From: Hymenobacter perfusus | GTDB lineage: Bacteria; Bacteroidota; Bacteroidia; Cytophagales; Hymenobacteraceae | Reading direction: 5' to 3' | NCBI RefSeq assembly: GCF_003944765.1 | Contig: NZ_RWIU01000004.1 | Coordinates: forward strand, 1 to 64,000 | DNA length: 64,000 bases | Made by a program: the position numbers and the translations under genes | Part shown: positions 35,576 through 45,099 of the stretch, in pieces | Layout: each line of letters opens with the position of its first letter | Position numbering within the stretch: position 1 is the first letter of the stretch | Notes under the pieces: generated by a model | Databases searched by the model: none | Seen by the model: only the letters and a program-made list of their open reading frames with translations | Told to the model about the DNA's origin: nothing

Positions 35576-35959
35576 TTAGCGCTGCTTGATGTCGATTTCG
35601 CGCGACTTGGAACTGGCCGTCAGATACGGAATCCGGACGTGTAGCTCCTGGCCCTCAAACACCGCGTCGATGCGGGTGAGGTCGAGGCCGGCGGGGAGTT
35701 GCAGCACCCGGCTGAACAGGGGCGCGGCCAACTTATCTTCGGGCGAGTGACGGAATTCGGCAAATACCGTGAGCACGTTCTCGTTCAGCACTACGTGGAA
35801 GTTTTCGGGCTGCACCGAAGGAGCGGCCACGTGGACCACTACGCCTTGCTCCTGCTTATCAATCCGCATGGCCGCTTGGGCAATGCCTCCCCCCAGCGTA
35901 TTGAGCAGGTCGAGTTGCGGAACGATGTTGCGGATGAAGTCTTTGCTGATCAGGTTCAT
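35576..35959 (-). CDS. Hsp20/alpha-crystallin-type small heat-shock protein
   Basis: 127 residues. The alpha-crystallin core runs from about residue 35: MRIDKQEQGVVVHVAAPSVQPENFHVVLNENVLTVFAEF, ending FSRVLQLPAGLDLTRIDAVFEGQELHVRIPY, with the conserved G.L.V.IP-type end. It should hold unfolding proteins in an ATP-independent way. The ATG at 35959 is used; an upstream in-frame ATG at 36013 would add 18 residues. The upstream region is AT-rich and holds a 13-bp palindrome AGACACAATGTCT (36084-36096), a possible operator. Confidence 0.88.
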   Translation of the reverse strand: MNLISKDFIRNIVPQLDLLNTLGGGIAQAAMRIDKQEQGVVVHVAAPSVQPENFHVVLNENVLTVFAEFRHSPEDKLAAPLFSRVLQLPAGLDLTRIDAVFEGQELHVRIPYLTASSKSREIDIKQR

Positions 35960-36180
35960 GGAAGGGATTCCTTTCTTGATGTACCAGACGTATTTCAAAT
36001 CCTGTACCAACATAAGAAAGAGTCATACTTGGTGAAATTCGTGTCATAAAGTCTGCTAAAGACATCTTTATGCTGATTTTAATAGACACAATGTCTGTTT
36101 TTTCATCCGTAATGTGAGATTTATGGTCGGCTCAGCCGTAGCGGGCTTCTGTTGCGTAAAAGCAGGCACTCCTTTTCCCG

Positions 36181-36852
36181 ATGCCTTTGCTTATGCTGCC
36201 TTCGTCCTTTACCACCGCGCGTACCGCCCGCTACATCAGCCTCGGCGAGCCGGGGCCAGCCATCCAGCACGTTTGGTTTTGCCTGCACGGGGAAGCCCAG
36301 CCGCTGGCCGAATTTACCGCCCACCTCATCAACCTCGATACACCGGAACGGCTCCTTATCCTGCCCGAAGCTTTATCCCGCTACCCGCTGCCCGCCCCGG
36401 AGCCGGGCGCGGCAGCTACTACCGCTGCCTGCTGGTTTGCCCCCGACTCCGTAGAGCCTGACCTGGCTGACCTCGGCGCGTACCTTGATGCGTTGGCGGC
36501 CCAGGTGCTGGCCCAGTGCCCGGCGGGCGTACCGGTTACGGTGCTGGGCTGCGGCCACGGCGCGGCGGCGGCGGCTTGCTGGCTGGCCGCCGGCCACACC
36601 ACCTACGACCGGCTGATTCTCTACGCTTCGGTTTTTCCGCCCGAGCTGGACCGGCAGGCTACGCTGGCCCGCCTGCCCAAGCGTCCCGTCACGCTGGTAG
36701 CCACCACTACCGATGTCTTCACGCCCGAAGCAAGTGCCGAAGGGTTGCTCCACGACCTACATGAGGCGGGCCTCCCGGCGCAGCTGCGGTACGTATCGGA
36801 AGGGCCGCTGCCGCTGGCTTCACTGGGAGCCGCCGGGGAAGGAATAAGCTGA
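36181..36852 (+). CDS. Alpha/beta hydrolase-like protein, probably without catalytic serine
   Basis: 223 residues. The arrangement of strands and helices resembles phospholipase/carboxylesterase-type hydrolases: VWFCLHGEAQPLAEF, PERLLILPEALSRYP, then VTVLGCGHGAAAAACWLA at the nucleophile elbow, DRLILYASVFPPEL, and PVTLVATTTDVFTPE. At the elbow, however, the expected G-x-S-x-G reads G-C-G-H-G, and no C-terminal catalytic His is visible. It may be a binding protein or a diverged enzyme. Standing alone between the Hsp20 and acyltransferase genes, no partner is evident. Confidence 0.7.
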   Translation: MPLLMLPSSFTTARTARYISLGEPGPAIQHVWFCLHGEAQPLAEFTAHLINLDTPERLLILPEALSRYPLPAPEPGAAATTAACWFAPDSVEPDLADLGAYLDALAAQVLAQCPAGVPVTVLGCGHGAAAAACWLAAGHTTYDRLILYASVFPPELDRQATLARLPKRPVTLVATTTDVFTPEASAEGLLHDLHEAGLPAQLRYVSEGPLPLASLGAAGEGIS

Positions 36853-36872
36853 AAACGGGCGGCCGCGCTGCT

Positions 36873-37943
36873 TCAGGCGTAGGTCAGGTGGCGTTTCAGG
36901 CGGTCGAGGGGACCTTCGATAAAGTGCCAGGAAGCCGCGCTGAGCAGAATCAGGAGCGGGGTCAGGACCAGTAGGGTGGGGCCGGGGCCCAGCAGGATTT
37001 CGCGCCACGCGGAGCCGGCCGGCCAGAGCGTGTATACCACCCGCTGCCAGAACACCGGCAGCAGCAGATGGTACAGGTACACCCCAAAGCTGCGCTGACC
37101 CATCCAGACCAGTGCCGGGTGCAGCAGGCCGGCCCGGCGGGCGGCGGCGGGGTTGCGCAGCAGCCAGGCCAGCGTCAGGAAAGCGGCCCCGGCCCCGGCC
37201 GTGGGAAACACCACCAGCCAGATATTGCCGCTGCTGAGTGGGTGCAGGGTGGCCCACAGCGTCCACCAGCCGGCCCAGGCCAGCAGCACGTACCGGCCGC
37301 GCGCCCAGCGGCCCAGGGCCGGAGCGGTTTCCAGCAGGCGCAGCAGCGTGCCGGCAGCAAACAAATCGAGGGAGGCGGGCAGCAGCACCAGCACGAAGCC
37401 AGGCGTCACCAACAGGCTCCAGCCCACCCGAAACAGCAGCCCGCTGGCTCCAATCAGCAACAGCCAGCGCACTCGTCGGCCCACCAGCCCCAGCAGAGCC
37501 GGCCACGCGAGGTAGAACTGCTCATCCACGGCCAGGGTCCAGAGGTGGCCGCAGCCTTCGCCCCAGCTTTGCAGATGGTAGAACAGCTGGTTGGCCGCCG
37601 GCAGCAGAAACCACAGCGGATGCTCCCGAATGGTGGCCAGCGGCAGCAGTGCACTCAGGGCCAATGCGCAGTAATAGGGCGGAATGATGCGTAGCAGGCG
37701 CCGCTTATAAAAGGTGCCCAGTCGCTGCCGCCAGGGGCCAGGTGCCCCGGGGTAGGCCTGTTGCTTCCACACAATGCCCGAAATCAGGTAGCCGCTCAGG
37801 ACAAAAAATACCAGCCGGCCCATTTCGCCCATCATGATAGGCGGGGTGGCCCAGTGCTGTACCACCACCAGCCACACGGCAATAGCCCGTACGCCATTCA
37901 GCTCGGGGCGGTAGGCAAGCGGAGCGCCGGGCGGCGTAGGCAT
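36873..37943 (-). CDS. Acyltransferase 3 (OafA/YrhL-type) membrane protein
   Basis: 356 residues with about ten membrane helices. The family signature YRPELNGVRAIAVWLVVVQHW at the N-terminus carries the expected Arg and His; VFFVLSGYLISGIVWK and LWTLAVDEQFYLAWPALL follow. These enzymes transfer acyl groups to sugars of surface polysaccharides or lipids. The acceptor is unknown and no polysaccharide genes are adjacent. Confidence 0.93.
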   Translation of the reverse strand: MPTPPGAPLAYRPELNGVRAIAVWLVVVQHWATPPIMMGEMGRLVFFVLSGYLISGIVWKQQAYPGAPGPWRQRLGTFYKRRLLRIIPPYYCALALSALLPLATIREHPLWFLLPAANQLFYHLQSWGEGCGHLWTLAVDEQFYLAWPALLGLVGRRVRWLLLIGASGLLFRVGWSLLVTPGFVLVLLPASLDLFAAGTLLRLLETAPALGRWARGRYVLLAWAGWWTLWATLHPLSSGNIWLVVFPTAGAGAAFLTLAWLLRNPAAARRAGLLHPALVWMGQRSFGVYLYHLLLPVFWQRVVYTLWPAGSAWREILLGPGPTLLVLTPLLILLSAASWHFIEGPLDRLKRHLTYA

Positions 37944-38012
37944 AAGTAGAAGATACTGGTGAAGTGCAGCCGCAAATTACCACGTTGGCAGCGGCTAGCG
38001 GCTGCGGGTACG

Positions 38013-38381
38013 CTACGGCGCTGCCGGCAGTTGAAAGTGAGGATTCTGAATGATGCCAAACAGATTGCCAAACGGGTCCTGCACCGTACCCAGCCGGATA
38101 CCACCGCCCACATCCTGCACGGATTGGTGGGGATGCGCGCCAAGTTCCACCAGGCGGGCGAAGGCGGCATCGGCATCGGGCACGCCCCAGTACGTGGCGG
38201 GGCCGCACTGCCCGGCTACGGGGCCATCGGGGTCGAGCCCCAACTCATAGCCGCCCACGTTGAAGCCTACGTAAAACGGCTCATCGAAATAGGGTTCCTG
38301 CTCCAGTACCTGACTGTACCAGGCTTTGGCCTTTGCCAGATTGCCCACGGGGTACACAACGGTGCGTAGTCCTTGCAGCAT
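38013..38381 (-). CDS. VOC family (glyoxalase-like) protein
   Basis: 122 residues, two beta-alpha-beta-beta-beta modules of the vicinal-oxygen-chelate fold: LRTVVYPVGNLAKAKAWYSQVLEQEPYFDEPFYVGFNVGGYELGL, then ATYWGVPDADAAFARLVELG and VQDPFGNLFGIIQNP. Substrate unknown. Cytosolic, monocistronic. Confidence 0.9.
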   Translation of the reverse strand: MLQGLRTVVYPVGNLAKAKAWYSQVLEQEPYFDEPFYVGFNVGGYELGLDPDGPVAGQCGPATYWGVPDADAAFARLVELGAHPHQSVQDVGGGIRLGTVQDPFGNLFGIIQNPHFQLPAAP

Positions 38382-38473
38382 ACAAAATAGTGTGTAAAGG
38401 AGTTCGTAGGGCTGAATTGCCCGGGCAAAGCTGCCATATTTTCTCTCAATTACAACCCATCATCTTCCCATCT

Positions 38474-39217
38474 ATGGCTGCCCTCAACCTGGCTAAACTG
38501 CCCACCCGCGCCCCCGCCGACTACCACAAAACCACCACCCTGCGGGAGCTGAAGAAGCTACGCCAGGAGCTGATTGATTTGCAGGACCGCCTGTATGCCG
38601 AAAATAAGCACAGCGTCCTGATCATTCTGCAGGGCATGGATGCCAGCGGCAAGGACGGCCTGATCCGGCGGGTATTCAGCGGTATCAACCCCCAGGGCGT
38701 GCGCGTTTTCTCCTTCAAGGAGCCCACCGAGATGGAACTGTCCCACGACTTCCTGTGGCGGGTGCACCAGCAGGCGCCGTCCCGGGGCATGATGCAGGTG
38801 TTCAACCGCTCCCACTACGAGGACGTGCTGATTACGCGGGTGGAGGGCCTGATAACGGCAGCGGAAGCCAAGCGGCGCTTTACAGCCATCAATGCCTTCG
38901 AGAAGTTGCTGCAACAGGCGGGCACTACGGTGCTCAAGTTCTACCTGCACGTTTCGGAAAAGGAGCAGCAGGGCCGCCTGCAGGAACGCCTGACCGACGC
39001 CACCAAGCAGTGGAAGTACGAAAAGGCCGACCAGCGCAAGGCCGGCCAGTACCCACAGTATCAGGCCGTGTACGAGGACGTATTCCATCACTGCAACCCA
39101 GGCAGCTGCCCCTGGCATATCGTGCCCGCCGACCAGAACTGGTACAAAGCCTACGTAGTAGCCCGCACCCTCCGCGACGCGCTGTTGAAGCTGGACCCGC
39201 AATACCCCGGAAATTAG
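38474..39217 (+). CDS. PPK2-family polyphosphate kinase / polyP:nucleotide phosphotransferase
   Basis: 247 residues. Walker A GMDASGKDGLIRR near residue 53, then FNRSHYEDVLITRVEG and KFYLHVSEKEQQGRLQ, all conserved in PPK2. It should transfer phosphate between polyphosphate and nucleotides (the direction, and AMP/ADP/GDP preference, cannot be told from sequence). The ATG at 38474 matches the usual start; the longer frame runs over the VOC gene's promoter region. No ppx or ppk1 is adjacent. Confidence 0.93.
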   Translation: MAALNLAKLPTRAPADYHKTTTLRELKKLRQELIDLQDRLYAENKHSVLIILQGMDASGKDGLIRRVFSGINPQGVRVFSFKEPTEMELSHDFLWRVHQQAPSRGMMQVFNRSHYEDVLITRVEGLITAAEAKRRFTAINAFEKLLQQAGTTVLKFYLHVSEKEQQGRLQERLTDATKQWKYEKADQRKAGQYPQYQAVYEDVFHHCNPGSCPWHIVPADQNWYKAYVVARTLRDALLKLDPQYPGN

Positions 39218-39263
39218 TGTTTAGTGCCTGTGGCCTGGTACTGGGTGCTTAGTGATGGAAAAA

Positions 39264-39302
39264 AGAACAAAAAAACCAAGCCCCGCCGTAACCCGGCGGG
39301 GC
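39264..39302 (-). terminator. Terminator of the GNAT gene
   Basis: Arms GCCCCGCCG (39280-39288) and CGGCGGGGC (39294-39302), loop TAACC. On the minus strand it is followed by T runs (plus-strand A-run at 39264-39275). It may also stop PPK2 transcripts. Confidence 0.7.
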
Positions 39303-39314
39303 CTGTTTCATACA

Positions 39315-39377
39315 CCCTAAGCCCTAAGCCCTAAGCCCTAAGCCCTAAGCCCTAAGCTCTAAGCTCTAAGCTCTAAG
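39315..39377. repeat. Telomere-like heptamer tandem repeat (CCCTAAG)6(CTCTAAG)3
   Basis: Nine 7-nt units without gaps: six CCCTAAG (39315-39356) then three CTCTAAG (39357-39377). It contains the stop codon of the GNAT gene (39373-39375). Seven is not a multiple of three in a way that would keep a long peptide repeat, and the array lies almost fully outside coding sequence. Confidence 0.95.
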
Positions 39378-39939
39378 CTTTCGGTGGGGTTTTGTCGGCT
39401 TCGGATAGGTCGCGGCCGTAAAGCTGGCGGCCCTCAGCGTCGAGGGCGTCGGAGATGCGCTTGAAGCCGTTGGCTTCCAGCACGCGCCGGGCCCCGTCGT
39501 TGGTGGGGGCGGTGCGGGCCGTGAGGTAGCGGACCATGCCCGTATCGGCGGCGTGACGGATGAGGCCGGCTACCAGCTCGGTGCCCAGGCCCCGGCCGTG
39601 CCAGTCGGTGGCAATGGAAAACCCGATTTCGGCCGTGTCGTCAACGGGCGGGCCATGAAAGCCGCCGGCCCCGATGAGCGTGTTCTTGGGCGCTTCGGAG
39701 CCGGCCCGCAGCAACGCGTACCAGCCGTACCAGCCCGCCGCCGTGCGGCCGCCGGCCGTGAGCTGCTCCAGGAAAAACTGCTGGGCCTCGGTGTCGTACT
39801 CGCCGGGCGGCCAGTGTTCGGGCATTTCGGCCCCCAGCAGAATGGGGAAATAGCGCGGTTTCTGCAGTTCAGCCGTCAGCAAGGCCCGGCTGGCGGCCAC
39901 CAGGGTGAGGCGCGAGGTATAGGCAATCAGTGGAATCAT
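39373..39939 (-). CDS. GNAT family N-acetyltransferase
   Basis: 188 residues. GNAT fold of the RimJ/RimL type: acetyl-CoA loop SIATDWHGRGLGTELVAGLIRHA, and the later LTARTAPTNDGARRVLEANGFKRI. The acetylated target is unknown. ATG at 39939 preferred to TTG two codons earlier. The C-terminus is followed by a heptamer repeat array that contains its stop codon. Confidence 0.92.
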   Translation of the reverse strand: MIPLIAYTSRLTLVAASRALLTAELQKPRYFPILLGAEMPEHWPPGEYDTEAQQFFLEQLTAGGRTAAGWYGWYALLRAGSEAPKNTLIGAGGFHGPPVDDTAEIGFSIATDWHGRGLGTELVAGLIRHAADTGMVRYLTARTAPTNDGARRVLEANGFKRISDALDAEGRQLYGRDLSEADKTPPKA

Positions 39940-40043
39940 GGGCAACTATACGAATTTGGTCGAATTTCTGCCAAAGCAGCCCGCCGTTGCCGCCCGGATG
40001 CTCAGCTCAACCGTTATCTTTGAGGAGTTCTTTTTTCGTGCTG

Positions 40044-40472
40044 ATGCCGCTACCCGCCCCCGACTACCTGGACGTTACGTACCGCGCCGACCTCGATGTG
40101 CTGCTGGCCCGCTGGATGCGCCGCGTTACGCTGGAAGAAATGCAGCAGGGCTACCTATATCTGCTGGAAAAGGCCGAAGCGCACCGCTGCCGCTACTGGC
40201 TGCTGGATGCCCGCCGCCGCTCCAACACTGACCGGGAAGGGGCCGGCTGGATGGTGAACAGCTTCCTGCCCGGGCTGCACCCCCGCTTGGGCGGCCGCAC
40301 CTACATGGCATATCTGCTGGTGCCCGCCATCATGCGCGACGTGGAAGCCGACGCCGCCTTTCCGCCCGCCAGCTTCTTCGTTGGCAAACCATACATAGGG
40401 GAGCGGTTCATTGATGAGCGGGAGGCCATTGCGTGGCTGCAGGCCGCCCACCGCGAACCAGCTACCACCTAA
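40044..40472 (+). CDS. Hypothetical protein, CR-x-WLLDARRR family (paralogue 1)
   Basis: 142 residues, no named family recognised. It shares a pattern with the proteins at 44531-44950 and 52203-52616: a first strand ending RADLDVLLARW, a helix with LEEMQQGYLYLLEKA, the central CRYWLLDARRR, a middle region with ..WMVNSFLPGL.., a hydrophobic YMAYLLVP strand, and the ending F-I-DEREAIAWL. The order of strands and helices, and the final aspartate-helix-WL, recall SpoIIAA/STAS-like domains, which is inference only. Cytosolic. It faces away from the GNAT gene, with its own terminator downstream. Confidence 0.8.
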   Translation: MPLPAPDYLDVTYRADLDVLLARWMRRVTLEEMQQGYLYLLEKAEAHRCRYWLLDARRRSNTDREGAGWMVNSFLPGLHPRLGGRTYMAYLLVPAIMRDVEADAAFPPASFFVGKPYIGERFIDEREAIAWLQAAHREPATT

Positions 40473-40506
40473 ATCCGGGCCCGTTAGGAAGGAAAACGTA
40501 TCATCT

Positions 40507-40547
40507 AAAAAGCCCCGGCCCACCCGAATGAGCAGGCCGGGGCTTTT
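40507..40547. terminator. Terminator between paralogue 1 and ACP gene
   Basis: AAAAAGCCCCGGCC (40507-40520) pairs with GGCCGGGGCTTTT (40535-40547). Convergent genes on both sides; likely bidirectional. Confidence 0.85.
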
Positions 40548-40564
40548 CACGCGGGGGCAGCCGG

Positions 40565-40819
40565 CTACTCAACCACCAGATTGCTGAGGTGATGGTCCAC
40601 GCAGTCGAGCACATCCTGCACGGTGCGCAGCTGCTCCATCTCGGCGTCCTGGATTTCAATGTGGAAGCGGTGCTCCAGGTTGATGGCCAGCTCCACCAGA
40701 TCAATGGAATCGAAACCTATATCTTCCTGTAAGCGGGAAGATGGAGTAAGCGTGAGGGCCGGATTGCGGCGCTTGCGGCGGAGCATGCGCTCTACCTGGT
40801 AATGAATGAGCTGTTCCAT
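40565..40819 (-). CDS. Acyl carrier protein-like
   Basis: 84 residues, one phosphopantetheine-binding four-helix domain. The attachment serine is in EDIGFDSIDLVELAINLE (Ser38). The N-terminus is unusually basic for an ACP (RMLRRKRRNP). It is not the housekeeping acpP by context: no fab genes are near. It lies 57 nt downstream of the short HlyD-like gene on the same strand and may be in its transcript. Carrier for an unknown acyl or peptidyl group. Confidence 0.88.
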   Translation of the reverse strand: MEQLIHYQVERMLRRKRRNPALTLTPSSRLQEDIGFDSIDLVELAINLEHRFHIEIQDAEMEQLRTVQDVLDCVDHHLSNLVVE

Positions 40820-40876
40820 ATCAAAAACAGTGCGGCAAAAACGAGAGAAAAAGGCAAATCAGGCAACCCGGCGGGG

Positions 40877-41464
40877 CTACCTAACGCTGGTAAGTAGCAG
40901 TGTGGTATCGGCGGGCAGTTCGGTGGAAAGAGTACCCACGGGCGTTTGGGGGGTAAGTCGGTCACCGGGCGCGGCCGTCCGGCTGGTAATAATGCCCTCG
41001 GTGGGCGCCGTCACGAACACGAAGCTGAGCATGGGCACCTGCCGCGCCAACAGCTGGCGAGTGGCCACGAGCTGCTGCTGCGCGGCGGTCAGTTCGGCGG
41101 TAGTAACGGCTGGTACCTGCTGCTGAAGCACCGTTAGGGCCGCCTGTTGCCGGTTCAGGCGCAACTGCAACTGCTGCTGCTGCACGCTGGGCAACCGCTC
41201 TACCACTTTTAATAGTAGCTGGCCCGGGCGCACATGCTGCCCTTCGTGAAAGTACACCTCGTGCACCTTGCCCGTTTGCCGTGCCAGCACCGGCTGGCCG
41301 ACTACCGGAGGAGAAACCGCTGGACCCTGCGAAACAGCCAGAAACTGCGCCGAGGTTGCCGGCAGCTCATCGGCCCGCGTGTCGGTGGGCGTCAGCCAGA
41401 GGGGCAGCACCGCGCTGCTTGCCGCGACGAACAGGACGAACCCTACGCCAACTAATTTTTTCAT
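40877..41464 (-). CDS. Short HlyD/RND-adaptor-like protein
   Basis: 195 residues. N-terminal membrane anchor or signal (VGFVLFVAASSAVLPLWL), then the two halves of a biotinyl-lipoyl-like domain (QPVLARQTGKVHEVYFHEGQHVRPGQLLLKV and VTAPTEGIITSRTAAPGDRLTPQTPVGTLS) around a Gln-rich coiled coil (about 95-140). Normal adaptors run on for another 150 or more residues through the beta-barrel and membrane-proximal domains, absent here. No pump gene is adjacent. Its upstream region carries the palindrome GTAAC-N7-GTTAC, also found before the Rrf2 gene. Confidence 0.75.
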   Translation of the reverse strand: MKKLVGVGFVLFVAASSAVLPLWLTPTDTRADELPATSAQFLAVSQGPAVSPPVVGQPVLARQTGKVHEVYFHEGQHVRPGQLLLKVVERLPSVQQQQLQLRLNRQQAALTVLQQQVPAVTTAELTAAQQQLVATRQLLARQVPMLSFVFVTAPTEGIITSRTAAPGDRLTPQTPVGTLSTELPADTTLLLTSVR

Positions 41465-41574
41465 GGGATGGAAGCCGGGGTAACCGGCCGGGTCCGCGGC
41501 CCTTCTGGGGCAAGGCCGCGGCGAAAGAATCCGGCCCGGGGGAATGGGACGCGGAAGTGGGTGAAAAACAGAGG

Positions 41575-41591
41575 GTAACCACTGTGGTTAC
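41575..41591. promoter_or_regulatory. Candidate Rrf2 operator upstream of the HlyD-like gene
   Basis: GTAACCACTGTGGTTAC is a perfect 17-bp palindrome (8-bp arms, one central base). Its frame GTAAC-N7-GTTAC equals that of the palindrome at the Rrf2 promoter (42076-42092). It lies 111 nt before the start of the HlyD-like gene. Confidence 0.65.
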
Positions 41592-41615
41592 ATTTTTGGG
41601 GAAATAAAAAAGGCG

Positions 41616-42065
41616 TTAACCGGTGGCACCGGGGCAGCCTTTAGGCAGGCGCTGGGCCAATTCCTGCGTAACGTGCGCCACCGACACCGCCGCCAACGCC
41701 GTCCGCATGGCCTCAATGGCCGGCCCGAACATGCCCTCAAGGGTTTCCTGCATCACGCGGCCCAAATCACAGTGCGAGTTGGGGTTGGTGCTGCCCAGCT
41801 GGAACAGATCGGGCTCGGTTTCCTGCACGGCCCGAAACACGTCGAGCAACGAAATATCGGTAGCCGGGCGGGCCAGTAGCGTACCGCCGCCGGCTCCGCG
41901 CTGGCTGTGTACCAGGCCCGCTTCGCGCAGCGTGCTCACCAGCCGGCGCACCACCACCGGGTGGGTGCCCGCGCTGCTGGCCAGCACTTCCGACGATACC
42001 GGCTGCCCCTGGGTGTGCGCCAGGTAAGCCAGAATGTGCGTCGCAACGGCGAAACGAGTGTTCAT
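41616..42065 (-). CDS. Rrf2 family transcriptional regulator
   Basis: 149 residues. Winged helix-turn-helix of the Rrf2 family: FAVATHILAYLAHTQGQPVSSEVLASSAGTHPVVVRRLVSTLREAGLVHSQRG is its recognisable core. The three clustered cysteines that bind an Fe-S cluster in IscR/NsrR are missing (only Cys in SHCDLG and in the tail GCPG), so it belongs to the YwnA-like group that senses by other means. It has a near-perfect promoter, and the palindrome 42076-42092 overlaps the expected start of transcription, so autorepression is likely. The HlyD-like gene downstream shares the palindrome. Confidence 0.92.
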   Translation of the reverse strand: MNTRFAVATHILAYLAHTQGQPVSSEVLASSAGTHPVVVRRLVSTLREAGLVHSQRGAGGGTLLARPATDISLLDVFRAVQETEPDLFQLGSTNPNSHCDLGRVMQETLEGMFGPAIEAMRTALAAVSVAHVTQELAQRLPKGCPGATG

Positions 42066-42075
42066 TAGAGGATAC

Positions 42076-42092
42076 GTAACAGATTCGGTTAC
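42076..42092. promoter_or_regulatory. Candidate Rrf2 autoregulatory operator
   Basis: GTAAC-AGATTCG-GTTAC, with 5-bp arms 7 nt apart. It touches the -7 box (42092-42099) and covers the predicted transcription start, a classic repressor position. Same 5-7-5 geometry as 41575-41591. Confidence 0.65.
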
Positions 42093-42122
42093 AAATGTAC
42101 GGCGCGAAATGGTTGTGTGCAA
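42092..42122 (-). promoter_or_regulatory. Promoter of the Rrf2 gene
   Basis: On the minus strand TTG (complement of 42120-42122), exactly 20 nt, then TACATTTG (complement of 42092-42099). This is a full match to the Bacteroidota promoter consensus. The ATG follows 26 nt downstream. Confidence 0.75.
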
Positions 42123-42270
42123 CCTTTCTGCGGTAAACCTTCCACAACTGAGCGTGCAATGTTGTCATCTGGCCGAAGGCGGAACATCAGGTTCCGCCTT
42201 TGGGCTGACGATTGAGCAGGCGTTTTGCTTTACCGGGCCGGCTGTTTTTTTACCGGCCGCCGGCGTGGGC

Positions 42271-44411
<2,141 letters not shown>

Positions 44412-44530
44412 ACTTCTGGTACTAATTTCCTAGTGGATTTTAGTGGAAAATTGCAGCGGCGGCCGGTCCGGCGGGTACAACCCCGGGCCGGCCGTATGCG
44501 TTGGAAGAAAGCGCCACCGTAACCGCCCGC

Positions 44531-44950
44531 ATGTCCGCTTTTTCTACGCCCGAGTTTCCCATTGTCTATCGTCCCGACCTGAATATTCTGGTGGGCCGGT
44601 GGATGGTGGAAATCAGCCGGGCCGAGGAAGTGAAACAGAACTACGTACAGCTGTTCAAAGCCGCCGTAGAAGTCGCAACGTGCCGGTTCTGGCTGCTTGA
44701 TGCGCGCCGTCGGTTTCGGACCACCGAGGAAATTACCGGTTGGGTAAATCAGCAGGTCCCGCATCTGGCCCTGGAGCAGTTGGGAGCTGAAATCCGGGTG
44801 GCATTCCTGCTGGCCCCGCACCAGCTGCTCACCGATTCGCCCCCGTTTCCGGTCCTGCACCATCCAACGGCCGGCCACGCCATGTCGGCCCAGTTCACGG
44901 ATGAGGGCGCAGCCATTGCTTGGCTGCGGGCCGAGCAAAGTCAGTTGTAG
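44531..44950 (+). CDS. Hypothetical protein, CR-x-WLLDARRR family (paralogue 2)
   Basis: 139 residues. Shares with 40044-40472 and 52203-52616: YRPDLNILVGRWM near the start, the helix with Y-x-x-LF-x-AA, the central CRFWLLDARRR, the W-x-x-x-x-x-P-x-L segment, a hydrophobic VAFLLAP strand and the ending FTDEGAAIAWL. No signal peptide. ATG at 44531 is preferred to an in-frame TTG at 44501. It follows the OYE gene by 119 nt on the same strand and may or may not be in its transcript. Confidence 0.8.
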   Translation: MSAFSTPEFPIVYRPDLNILVGRWMVEISRAEEVKQNYVQLFKAAVEVATCRFWLLDARRRFRTTEEITGWVNQQVPHLALEQLGAEIRVAFLLAPHQLLTDSPPFPVLHHPTAGHAMSAQFTDEGAAIAWLRAEQSQL

Positions 44951-45099
44951 GAAGAAAGCAAAGGCGCATTTCGCCCCAGGCCGGCGGCCGGTAGTCCAGC
45001 AGGGCTGCCGGCCGCTGTGCTTTTGGTGGCCCGATAGTCGGCGGCAACCTTTCCCGGCCCGGCGCGACCTTAGGCGAAGCCTACTCTGTATTTCGCTGC

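Noticed and set aside
39315..39377. True telomere or chromosome end
   Set aside because: The array is only 63 bp, internal, and flanked by ordinary genes; the likeness to eukaryotic telomere repeats is probably coincidence.
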